Under the pieces are notes generated by a model. That model was given only the letters and a program-made list of their open reading frames with translations, made no database searches and was not told the DNA's origin. Position numbers and translations under genes: made by a program. This document shows positions 14,329 to 24,019 of a stretch of 30,000 nt of DNA, in pieces. Within the stretch, counting starts at the first letter, position 1. Each line of letters starts with the position of its first letter. The DNA comes from Stramonita haemastoma (lineage: Eukaryota > Mollusca > Gastropoda > Neogastropoda > Muricidae): NCBI GenBank assembly GCA_030674155.1, contig CM060318.1, forward strand, positions 86,471,065-86,501,064. The letters run 5' to 3'.

Positions 14329-14741
14329 GTGACGCTCCACCACATAATAAGTCGGAGTGCACCAGAGGTCAATTTTTAGTTATTGACATGCTACTACTGT
14401 ACAATAAAGTGGCTATCAAATACAAAAAACATATAGAAAATCGGACAATTCTGTGCAAAGTTATTACAAATTGAAATGATAGACTGCAGGACGTAACAAA
14501 ATGAGAAACGGGCAAGTTTATTTTTGTAATAGGTTGTCAGAATGAGGGCTTGGGTATTTTCAAAACACATTTAAAAGCAAAAGGAATAAAAAATATGCCT
14601 TGATTATTTTATCATAAGGTAGATAAACGGATATTGTTTAATAATCAACCAAAATCTCAAAATTGACAACTTGACCCCAACTGCCTCCTAGCGCAAAATT
14701 GGGTAATGTGCTAAGCGACTCATTTCGTGGTGGAGCGCCAC
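14329..14741. mobile_element. Candidate MITE with 15-bp terminal inverted repeats
   Basis: The left end is GTGACGCTCCACCAC (14329-14343) and the right end GTGGTGGAGCGCCAC (14727-14741). They are inverted repeats with a single mismatch. The similarity continues inward imperfectly (left AATAAGTCGG..TGCAC against right-end complement AATGAGTCGC..AGCAC), for about 35 bp in total. The element is flanked on both sides by AAAT (14325-14328 and 14742-14745), a possible 4-bp target duplication. The interior is AT-rich with no open frame, so it would be non-autonomous and moved in trans by a transposase not in this window. The superfamily is unknown. The AT-rich flanks mean the AAAT match alone is weak evidence. 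Confidence 0.65.
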
Positions 14742-15098
14742 AAATGTTCTTTAGGAATGGTTTACTCATTTAATGAAAACAAGTTCTTATTCAAATATTT
14801 TCTTTAATAGTTAGACAATCGGGTTCTACTCAGGTGTCATTTGCAAGGAAACAAGCAAGAATGATAGCTTTAATGTTCTTAGTGATAGTATTTTCAAATA
14901 AAGCAATTTGAAGCATGGAAAGTAGGCCTCCATGACATAGGGTTAAACACAACATTTTACAAGTTGACGTTGAAAAGATAAGCAGAACAAAGAACAGTGT
15001 GTATTGCATTTTCTGGCTACTCTCCCACAGTTTAAGCAGACAGCAGAGATATCACTTTGGAGAACAAAAAAAAGAGAAATCCAATACAAAAACATACA

Positions 15099-15101
15099 AA
15101 A

Positions 15102-15165
<64 letters not shown>

Positions 15166-15186
15166 AAAGAAAGAAAGAAAGAAGAA
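15099..15186. repeat. (GAAA)n array
   Basis: A nearly perfect GAAA run with one phase slip near 15167, followed by GAAGAAGAATGAATGAATG. The K/E/R frames are artefacts. Confidence 0.95.
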
Positions 15187-15548
15187 GAATGAATGAATGA
15201 AAGAATGTAAACGACCAAATTATTCTCACAGATCAGAAGACTAGTCTCCCACCAAACATACACTTGCCTCTCCTATAATAACCCTTTTCTAAGTGAACCA
15301 GTCTAATCAAGGAAAGATGATAGTTTCAAAGAATATAAGATGAGTGCCCTACACAAATTACTGAACTGTAGTAATTGGAAAACTGGTTTCTTTTGATCAA
15401 CTAACTGGAGGCTATTAGTAATTAAAAGACAACCTTTCGAAATTCATATCATAAAACAGTTGAGAATGCTAGAATATAAACGCCAGTCAGTTTTCCTCAA
15501 ACTTGTTTGTGTTTGGCATAACTCAAGGGTTTACTGCTAAACCGTGTT

Positions 15549-15660
15549 AATAAATAATAATAATATAATATATAATAATAATATAATATAATATAATATA
15601 CAGGAATTATATAGCGCTAAATCTTGTGATGCAAACAATCAAAGCGTTACCTTCTTCACT
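15549..15660 (-). mobile_element. Retroposon 3' tail, second copy of the TATAGCGC type
   Basis: On the + strand, AAT/ATA units at 15549-15600 are followed by GGAATTATATAGCGCTAAAT, CTTG, and ATCAAAGCG near 15637-15645. These landmarks match those at 3985-4050 in the same order and orientation, so this is the minus-strand 3' end of a related retroposon. Sequence beyond 15660 does not obviously continue the similarity. Confidence 0.55.
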
Positions 15661-15779
15661 AACCACATCCAGATGCTCTGCCTGCAAACACGAAGCATTC
15701 TCACAAGAACGTATGCGTTGACACTAAAATGTCTGTATCTGATCCCCATAATATTTCCTCTTTCGTTTTATAAGGGATT

Positions 15780-16115
15780 CTGCAGTGTGTTGAGAATGTT
15801 ATACCTTCCAGTAAAAGACTTATGTTCAGCCCTGACAAAAATGGGTAACCACTTGTGGGTATGTCATCGTATGACAGTCAGACAGAATGTTTGGCAACCA
15901 TTGGTAACTATGATGTTGCATTTAACGCTTCTATAAACCATCTTGGTGTCAAAATTGAAACAAACTGTCAATGCATGCAGAGTGTAAATGCAAGAGCTTG
16001 TCAGCAACATCTGCCATGCTTCTTTAATAGTTCTTACCATTCCTATTCCTGCTGTAGCTAAGAAGATCATCCATGCTCTTGTAAACAGAAGGGATTGTTG
16101 TTAGAGGTCTTCTCT
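15780..16115 (+). pseudogene. Degenerate RT fragment of an L2/CR1-like LINE
   Basis: The best frame near 15855-15990 contains TECLATIGNYDVAFNASIN followed directly by HLGV, which resembles the K(H/N)LGV thumb motif of L2/CR1-type RTs. Just upstream, another frame gives SSKRLMFSPDKNG, in the place of the usual ..L.(L/F)N.DKTE.. block. Downstream, a further frame gives KKIIHALVNRRDCC, in the place of the usual ..LV.(A/S).(V/L).SR(L/I)DYCN.. block. The right order of three motifs in three frames indicates an old, frameshifted fragment. The catalytic YADD part is not visible. It is a different LINE lineage from the one at 4507. Confidence 0.5.
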
Positions 16116-16345
16116 TGTCCGTTTGTTCTAAAGCAAATAACTATTGGAAAACTAGCAACTGGTTACAAGATTAGATTTGAAAGCAAACATAAGCAAGAGT
16201 CCCTGGAAGAAGTTTGTAAAGCTTCCTATGAGATATTGGCAATTATAAAGAAATCCTAACTTTTTGCCATTTCAGTGGCTACTCTTATCTCTCTGTCTCC
16301 ACACCAAGCCTCACGTACAGCTCATCTCACCCAGAAGAAGCCAGT

Positions 16346-16357
16346 AAAACTTCCCGT
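16346..16357. repeat. Left target-site duplication, AAAACTTCCCGT
   Basis: A perfect 12-base direct repeat of 16649-16660 bounding the SINE at 16358-16648, which defines the insertion boundaries. Confidence 0.9.
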
Positions 16358-16648
16358 TAAAAAAAAAAGTTAAAGTCTGTCCGACCCTAAGGCTCATCAG
16401 GCCGGTGCTTATCCCGGTTTCTGTGGCGTTAAGCGACTGAGAGTCATAGACTCCCCCCTGGATAGGACGCCAGTCTATCGCAGGGTTAACCCCAACACAG
16501 GTTGGTACCTTTTACACCTGGGTGGGGTGAGAAAATAGCCGTAAAGTGCCTTTTCAAGGGCACAACGCCATAGCCGAGGGCTGGGATCGAACCTGCAACC
16601 TTTAGATTACGGGTCCTAACGCCCTAACCACTAGACTACAGCGGCGGC
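16358..16648 (-). mobile_element. Complete tRNA-derived SINE
   Basis: Oriented on the minus strand, 291 bp. The head reads TGTAGTCTAGTGGTTAGGGC (A box) and GGTTCGATCCC (B box, at about 16583-16593), the internal pol III promoter of a tRNA. The anticodon region CCGTAATCTAAAGG and the arms resemble an elongator tRNA-Met with one anticodon change. The body contains ACCTGGGTGGGGTGAG and AAAGTGCCTTTTCAAGGGCA, blocks I know as widespread in marine invertebrate repeats. The tail is A/T-rich (TTTTTTTT read on minus as part of the end at 16359-16370). A perfect 12-bp target duplication flanks it. Clean edges suggest a fairly recent insertion mobilised by a LINE RT. Confidence 0.88.
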
Positions 16649-16660
16649 AAAACTTCCCGT
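16649..16660. repeat. Right target-site duplication, AAAACTTCCCGT
   Basis: Matches 16346-16357 exactly. Removing the SINE and one copy would restore an uninterrupted pre-insertion site. Confidence 0.9.
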
Positions 16661-16821
16661 AGGTAACTTGAAAACTCTGGGGGAAAGGAGCTGTGTTTAT
16701 GGGGCTCTAAGAAGTACAAGCAGTTTCCATCTTATCGGAGCAATGTCCCTAGATTTGCAGAAAAAAAGCTGATGCTTTTTTGTTATAGGTTTTCTTTTTG
16801 TTTAGCATATAGGACAAACGT

Positions 16822-16829
16822 TTGTGTGT

Positions 16830-16885
<56 letters not shown>

Positions 16886-16940
16886 ACACGCGTGTGTGCA
16901 TGTGTGTGTGTTTCTGTCTGTCTGTCTGTCTGTCTGTCTG

Positions 16941-16980
<40 letters not shown>

Positions 16981-16990
16981 GTCTGTGTTT
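16822..16990. repeat. (GT)n followed by (CTGT)n
   Basis: The GT run to about 16883 is broken by GCACACGCGTGTGTGCATG, a near-palindrome. After it come CTGT units at about 16914-16985 with one phase slip near 16940. The V/C/L/S and T/H/D/R/Q frames on both strands are artefacts. Confidence 0.95.
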
Positions 16991-17279
16991 GTGCGTCTGT
17001 GTGCGCGAATAGGGCGAGTGTGTGTATGTGCACCGTGATTTGTGGCCTCTGTTTCTGGCATTTGGCCAAGCTGATAAAATGTTTCTGGTTTGCTCCACGT
17101 TTTTATTTTGCATCATTCGTTTTGTTGGGTTCTTTTGTGTATCTGTGTAAGTTTGTGTTTGCAGGCTTTCTTAATTGTTGAGTTGAGTTGTTTGCTTTTA
17201 CGTTTTCTGTCTTTCCCATAACTATATCAGTAATCAGATATAATTATCACAAGGCTTTATAAAACACAGACAGAAAGAA

Positions 17280-17398
<119 letters not shown>

Positions 17399-17449
17399 GA
17401 AGAGCAGAGACAGAGGACAGGAGGAGAGGGAAGGAGGGAGTAAAGGGAA

Positions 17450-18328
17450 GGGGGGGACTGGTCTGCAGGTGAGAACTGATGGACTGACCTGTGGTAGTTC
17501 TGGGTTCACTGACACCTGGCGGCAGATACAGGATGCAGAGACAGCATTACACATGACACGTTTCGTCCTTTACTGGGGCTGGCTGAGATCAGCTGCCGGC
17601 TATACAGCTTAGGCTGTGTTTGTTTCTTCATTCATATCTGTTTGTTCGTATGCTCATTTGTGGCTTGACTTGCTCATTTCTTCATTTATCTTTTCGTTTA
17701 TGAAAGACTGATTTACTAAAGATTTCGTCTCTTTGAAGATTTATTTTTATGTAGCATTAAAAAATTGTTAATGTAATGTTAACACGATTTATTTTGCCTG
17801 TAAAACTTGTTTCTCTGTAGCATAGCTAGATCAACGAAAGAGCTTTACAGCACTGTGTGTCCTTTTTATGACTGATCACGTCATCATTGGAAAAAGAGTT
17901 CAGGCCCATCAATAAAACAGGATTTGGACTGCCGGTAGTGCAAGCCACCGCACACAATATCAGATGGGTTAGTTCAACAATAGATCATCCAAACTTTTTT
18001 TTTTATTATATCATGTAAAACCGATATCAGTGTTACCTCTCTGCGCTCTGTCTCTGTCAAAATGGTCACAGAACTAACAGACACCTCCATCAGTTACAGC
18101 TGCGTATAACCTGCATTTGCTTTACTGATGATGTAGAGTCTGTTGGGACTCGTAGACTCAATTCAGGCAATATGTTTCATCTGATGATTATGGATATTAC
18201 ATGTGATATAGTGCTGTTTTTTTATTTCAACTGTCCAAAAAACAGTTTGCCCAACTTATAAATTTAGAATTACCGTCTGGTTACTTAAGAAAAATGGGAG
18301 AGTCATTATACATATATGCATAAACACA
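17450..18328. other. Unique spacer
   Basis: No gene, tRNA-like box or inverted end is seen. The sequence is AT-rich from about 17600, with scattered AATAAA-type hexamers that carry no weight in AT-rich DNA. Confidence 0.4.
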
Positions 18329-18426
18329 TACGCACACACACAACACACACACACACAAACACACACACGCACGCACACACACACACAAACACACACACAC
18401 ACACACGCACGCACGCACGCGCGCGC

Positions 18427-18465
<39 letters not shown>

Positions 18466-18501
18466 CAACACACACACACACACCACACACCACACACACA
18501 C
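18329..18501. repeat. (CA)n array with a CG-rich core
   Basis: CA units with CAACAC and AAACAC breaks and a central GCACGCACGCACGCGCGCGC near 18406-18425. CA resumes to 18501. It is alternating purine-pyrimidine almost throughout, so prone to Z-DNA. Confidence 0.95.
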
Positions 18502-19898
18502 AGGGCTTTAATTGGATGATGTGTAGCGAAGTTGTTGCGGGCGTAATAGGAAAATTGGGATCACACAGTCAACATCATCACTGTATGGATATCTTTTAAA
18601 AAAAACCATTGACTGTGTTGCTGGGCTTAACACCGAATATGGTAGTGTCTAGACCTGGTTGACACCTGGTCTTGTTGACACTGGGATATTAAAATCAGAA
18701 ACGCAGAGTAAGGTCTGTCAAATAATCCCAACTTACAGGAGATATCGAAGGCATCATTGTTATTATAGTACAACCAAAGTCGTCACGCAATGAAAGGGAT
18801 TTGTTGTTCTTATCTCAAAACAAGGTAAAATGTGGCCTCTTCTCAGTTTCTATGTCTTTCCTCAATTTTTGACTGGCTTTAACTTTACTCTCAAAGTGTC
18901 TTAGTCATCACAAACTTACATGATAAGATATATACCATATAAGCCAGGAAATCAAGTAAATAGATGCTTCACAAAGTTTATGACAATCGTGCTATAACCA
19001 CCGCCACCCCCAATTACATTCTATAGTGCCGACATTGCAAACCAGCGCTATTTCTGCTTTTTCATGTAAGATGAATCATTTTGTAGTGTGTGCAACATTC
19101 AAGTTTCGCATACGTAACCTAAGAAAAACTTACAAAGGTACGACAGTTAACACAACAGCAACTCCTGAAAAAGTCCCTTCAACCAAATGGCTTGCAAGGA
19201 CGCTCTGACCACTAAAATAGTCCATCCTATTACGCTGGAATCCATTGGAGTCTAGGATTATAATTATGTAAGGTTTGTATTTTAAATACTTGCATTAGAC
19301 TTTCAGGAAAGCGACATCTTTTCTGAATGAAGTACTCATAACAGAAATACCTGTTTTGTTAGCAATGGAACAGAAATGAAGAGGAGGGTTTGTGTTCACC
19401 TGATTTCCGAGATGGATATGACGTCTTTTTCTTGGTTTTACTTGCCTGTGTGGAATACTACAGGACACTGGCCAATCAGCACTGTTGTTAGACAGGCCTG
19501 GCAGCCAGTCCGCTGTGTGCAGTCTCCTACAGGCCTCGTTCTCCTGGAGCTGCCTGTGAGGTCCCCGTCCATAAAGCACCACCCCTGACACTGCCGGAAA
19601 TTAACGGGAACCTTGTTTTTCTCCTTTTTTCCTTCGCTTTGTCCCTGACATAAACCAGCTCCCTGAAACACAACGCTAGCGCTAGAGATGTATTCAGTGT
19701 CTGCAGGAAAACAGAAAAATGAGTATTGTGTTTAGTCTTTACCCTGTTTTCATCATTCCAATGTTACAATGGTGAATTATCAACAGTATATGAATTTCCG
19801 TTATTTTACGGGGACTTTTCTCCTTGTCTCTCTCTTGGTCTTTCTTTAACTCTGTCTATGTGTCTGCAATACTCGTTAACTCTATTTCTCATGTTAAT
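18502..19898. other. Unique spacer with a weak promoter-like patch
   Basis: No gene recognised. At 19471-19480, GCCAATCAGC is a strong match to the CCAAT-box (NF-Y) consensus, and CATAAAG lies about 100 bases downstream at 19570-19576 in GC-richer sequence. Spacing and context are only suggestive. Open frames on both strands across 19295-19671 show no domain. Confidence 0.25.
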
Positions 19899-19955
19899 GT
19901 GCGCGCGTGCGTGCGTGCGTGTGTGTGTGTATGTGTGTGTGTGTCTATGTGTGCG

Positions 19956-19993
<38 letters not shown>

Positions 19994-20080
19994 TGTGTGC
20001 GTGAGTGTGTGTGCATGTGTGTGTGTGTGCATGTGTGTGTGCGCGCGCGCGTGTTTGTAAGTGTGTGTGTGTGTGTGTGT
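19899..20080. repeat. (GT)n with GCGCGC blocks
   Basis: GT units framed by GCGCGCGTGCGTGCGTGC at the left and GCGCGCGCGCGTG near 20041-20053 at the right. TATGTG, TTTGTG and GCATGTG interruptions occur between. Frames rich in C/V or H/T are artefacts. Confidence 0.95.
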
Positions 20081-20630
20081 AACTGCATGTGCTACATCAA
20101 AACATACAACATGGAGCATCAGCACAGCCACTGAACAACAGTTGAAGCCCTGTTCTGTTTGAATGCTTTAAGGCAGTATGGGTTTTTTGGGGCAAAATAT
20201 GGGCCTGTAAATTACTCTACTGGTAACATCAAAATGAGTCAGATCGACTTTATCGACTTGTTCCAGAGTATAATAGAGCCACAAAAATCAATCCTGTGGT
20301 AATTGCCATTTTCGAGTAAATGTGGAATAGGCATGCCATCTGTGGAATCTAAACTGATCTGTTTACAAGGACGTGATCTAGCAACGTACTACTGCACTCT
20401 GCTAGATTTTGTTGTATATATGTATGTATGTCATGGGGGAGTTTCCTGCTGCTTCAAGTAGATATTTCAAACTAGCGTTGAAATTTTACCATACTATCCT
20501 CTTCCAGTCAGTATCTGTTTGTCTATCTTGAAAAAAAAAAAACGTTATAGAAGGTAGGAGAAATATGGATGTTGGTGCTTTCTGTTGTCATCTCTATCTG
20601 TTTGCCTGTTTGTGTCTATAGTTCTGGTAG

Positions 20631-20764
<134 letters not shown>

Positions 20765-20934
20765 GGGAGATCTTTTTCCTGTAAAACATTTCTAAATCAA
20801 AGTTCTCTCCATGAGCAAGCAAGTCCTTTGTGCTTCAGGAAGAGCCATGCTTCCACATGTCGAGTATGAATCATCAGCAGCATGTCTGCAAACGTATAAA
20901 AGTAAAAGATAAAGGTGTCCCATAACCTATGTGA

Positions 20935-21195
20935 TCGTCGAGGAGCAAGGCATTAGAGACCTCAGCTTCTCCAGAGGCCAGCGTATTGAGGGCGGCGTCC
21001 ATCTCCTCTCCTGCACTGCTGTAGCTTCCCTGACCCTAAAGAGGGCAGGTACCCGTATACAGCTGGGTGAACGTGGGGGACTGTACTGAAACCAAGGCGC
21101 GCAAATGGTCACCCATCTAACCGGTAACCAGAGTCGATGCTGTTTAACTTCAACGTGGAAAAGCGAGTGCTCTAATTACTCAGATATCTCACCCC
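20935..21195 (-). mobile_element. Diverged SINE-like element sharing a core with 16358-16648
   Basis: On the + strand, AGGTACCCGTATACAGCTGG and then GTGAACGTGG at about 21046-21075 parallel GGTACCTTTTACACCTGGGT and GGGGTGAG in the SINE at 16358. Further right, AAAGCGAGTGCTCTAATTAC followed by TCAG (about 21158-21182) reads on the minus strand like a D-arm/A-box of a tRNA head (CTGAGTAATTAGAGCACTCG). GCATCGACTCTGG could be a decayed B box. So it is probably a minus-strand tRNA-derived SINE of another family with a related core. Ends are uncertain and no target duplication was found. Confidence 0.5.
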
Positions 21196-21568
21196 CTTAT
21201 ACAAACCTATGTCTGGGCTAGAAGATAATGGAAGACAGCTTTCTTACTGCAGGCAATGGGGTCAGTTTTGAGGGGAGAGGGCAATCAGAGAAGTCATCAT
21301 CCACAAGAATGGATCTAGAACAAAGAAACTTAGTGTCTTATATCGAAGTCAAACACGACATCAGAAATCAGAAATACCACAGTTGAAGGCTGGCTTTTCT
21401 GAAAAGTGATAACGTTAGAATGGAAAAATTGCCCTAGGCAACAGAGTCATTTCTGACAAAAATCATTACACTGCACAGGTAGAGCAGTAGAGAATATCGT
21501 GACTCTGATTTCGATACAAGGCATCATGTTATTCCTATACTTTGCCTCCCTGGCTATATACTAACTAG

Positions 21569-21985
21569 GTGGATCTTGGTCTAGAGGTAACGTGCCTGTC
21601 TAGAAAGCAAAAAGTACCGGTCAGAATGTGCAGTGGTTCGAATCCCGTTTGGGCCCAAAACTTGTCCCCCACCCATTACGCTTTGAGTGGTGGTCTTGGT
21701 GCTAGTCTTTTGAATAAGATGATAAACCGAGGTCCCGTATGTTACACATCACTATTTAGCGCACGTAAAAGACCCCTCGACTACAAGGGGGTTGTCTCTG
21801 GCAAAATTCTGTAGAAAAATGCGACTCTAATAGGGAAACAAATACAGTTCAGACAGGAAAAAGAAAAAGAAAACAATTAATGGGTAGACGCTGCACTTGT
21901 GGAGATGCACATTCCCCGGGGAGGGCAGCCCGAATTTCACGCAGAGAAATCTATTGTGACATAAAAAGGTATAAAGTAAAGTTAA
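21569..21985 (+). mobile_element. tRNA-Ser-derived SINE, long composite
   Basis: The A box is TTGGTCTAGAGGTAACGTGC (from about 21576) and the B box GGTTCGAATCCCG (from about 21634). The anticodon arm GTCTAGAAAGC and the long spacer before the B box (a long variable arm) fit tRNA-Ser (AGA) ancestry. The body has ATAAACCGAGGTCCCGTATG and AGCGCACGTAAAAGACCCC, and GGCAAAATTCTGTAGAAAAA, blocks I know from mollusc SINEs. The 3' domain has CCCCGGGG and a 28-base block (21925-21952) identical to 26594-26621. The tail is A-rich. I could not find a clear target duplication. The family name is not asserted. Confidence 0.8.
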
Positions 21986-23660
21986 TGAAACAACTGGTAT
22001 TTTTCTACTTTTCAATGCTAGACTCAGCACCAGCTTTAAGTGAGCTGTACTGATAAGAACGATTCTGCCAGTACAGTGGAAAGATTTGAACGCGTTTGCT
22101 AGAGGTTCTGCAATTATTGGTAGACAAACACTTGCTTTATGGACTGCTGTGAAGGTCTTTAGGAGGAAATAACAGGTATTTGATCATTAAAAATCTCCTA
22201 GAATAACTATATGAGTATAGACTTGGACTTGTGCACCCAGGTACCATCAGACCAGAAGTCCCATACTCTGGTCCCACAATCGTGGCAAATATCAAGTACT
22301 TTGAACTTTCAGTCTGCTCTCCTTATTTTCTGGATATTTTGTGATGACTACCTCACTTTCTGTTTTTGCTCTGTTCATGTTGAACTTTTTGTCTACTGTA
22401 TTGGATCGTTTATTTCCTGCTTGTTATGCGCCCTTTTAGGTTTCTCTATCACTGGAAGAATTCTTTAAGAGTCTAACACCTCATAGTAGTCCGTGTCTAA
22501 CACCGCTTACTCAGCAAATGTTGGCAGTGATGATTAATGTGTTTACTCAAGACAACAACTACAAGTCAGTAATGTGTGACCTAGCTGTATTTGTTGTCTC
22601 AGAACCCAGAATGATTTATATCAGAAAGGTATGCCTCAGCTTCCTTCCCCACTCCACCCCCACCCCCCCCCCCCCATCAGCACCCTGTTCCCCGTCCTGT
22701 CCTGGCTGTGTGGTCAGCACCTCCTCTGTTCTAATTCACCACTGAGGGCGCCATGGCCGACAGGGGCTATTTGCTGACCAGAACGGATTCCCTGCTTAAG
22801 CTCTTTCGCAATATTTGAGTTTGTGTCTGCGTCTGACAGACAGCTCGTTAACGACTCTGATGAGAACAAACACCAGTTAGTAGAGACTGTACTGGACTTC
22901 CAGTACCAGCCACACATGGGCTGTTGCTAGCTTGTGAAGGATAGGCCATTTGGTGTGAGGATTCCTCTCTCCACCGGCTTTCATGTGGCCGTTCATAGAA
23001 AGTAAAGGCCAAATCAGTAGCCCTTTCTTCCTAATGAATAACACTTAAAATGATAAGATAGTATTGAAAGTAGAGCAATGTGTGTAGAAAAAGTGGTTGC
23101 GAATGAAAAATAATGACAAAAATGCTAAAAATAAAGTTATTGAAGAGGCCATGTTGGTGGCAATTAGGGCCTTTTTCTGCAGATTGGAAAGCTGTGTAGA
23201 ATCTTTGGTGATCTACAAAACATTAATAGCCCATCAGAATGTTGTACTAACACACTTTGTCTGGAATGTTAAAAAAGCTAAAATGATTGTTATATTCATG
23301 AGAAAATAGGCAACACCCATAGAAACAGTGCTCAGTGTGTTGTACCCAGGTATGCATGCTGCTTTTGATAGCAATCTTTCTGAGCATTGACATTTTGCTC
23401 AAAACAAAAGCACAACAACCACACTTAGTCATTTGTTAGTTGGCTGGTTGGCTGGTTTTTATTTTATCTGCTTCTGATTAATGCTACTTATGGACATATT
23501 AACAAAACCATTTTATGGAACAACTGTCATAGATTAATCCCATAAGTGTAAGTTATAGTACCCTTGCATAATACGGTTCGACTGTAGATGCTGATTCACT
23601 CCACAAAAAGAAAAGCAAGTATTCTGATGAAAAATCAAGTGTACATGATGACCATCACCA
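21986..23660. other. Unique spacer
   Basis: No supported gene. Frames at 22211-22468 (+, 85 codons, hydrophobic) and 23097-23309 (+) show no family. A C-rich patch has a 13-C run at 22663-22675. A tiny ATG frame in GCGCCATGG context (22753-22818, 21 residues then TGA) is noted but not called. Confidence 0.4.
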
Positions 23661-23949
23661 TCCTCCTCCTCCTCCTCCTCCTCCTCCTCCTCCTCCTCCT
23701 CCTCCTCCTCCTCCTCACCACCACCACCACCACCACCACCACACCACCACCACCACCACCACCACCACCACCACATCATCATCATCATCATTGTCGTCGT
23801 CATCGTCGTCGTCATTGTCATCGTCATCGTCATAATCAATCATCATCATCACGATCATCATCACGATCATCACTACCACCACCACCACCACCACCACCAC
23901 CACCACCACCACCACCACCACCACCACCACCACCACCACTACCACCACC

Positions 23950-24019
<70 letters not shown>
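23661..24019. repeat. Compound trinucleotide array (CTC)/(CAC)/(CAT/CGT)/(CAC)/(CAT)
   Basis: Blocks in order: (CTC)n at about 23661-23716, (CAC)n at about 23717-23774 with one slip, mixed CAT/CGT/CAT at about 23775-23873, (CAC)n at about 23874-23963 and (CAT)n at about 23964-24019. Long frames on both strands (poly-L, T, P, H, S, D, V, G, M, W) come from the repeat. The neighbouring blocks differ by single-base changes and keep the same phase. Confidence 0.95.

Noticed and set aside
16749..17181. Several overlapping frames of about 90-119 codons rich in T, H, D, R, Q or C, V, L, S
   Set aside because: They are translations of the (GT)n and (CTGT)n arrays on both strands.
19471..19576. CCAAT box and TATA-like CATAAAG
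   Set aside because: Both motifs are short and about 100 bases apart, with no gene or transcript downstream that I can support.
21569..21655. Functional tRNA-Ser gene
   Set aside because: The acceptor and anticodon stems do not pair well and a SINE body follows directly, so this is a tRNA-derived SINE head.
22753..22818. 21-residue ATG frame in a good start context (GCGCCATGG)
   Set aside because: Too short to judge, with no upstream promoter, splice evidence or conservation available.
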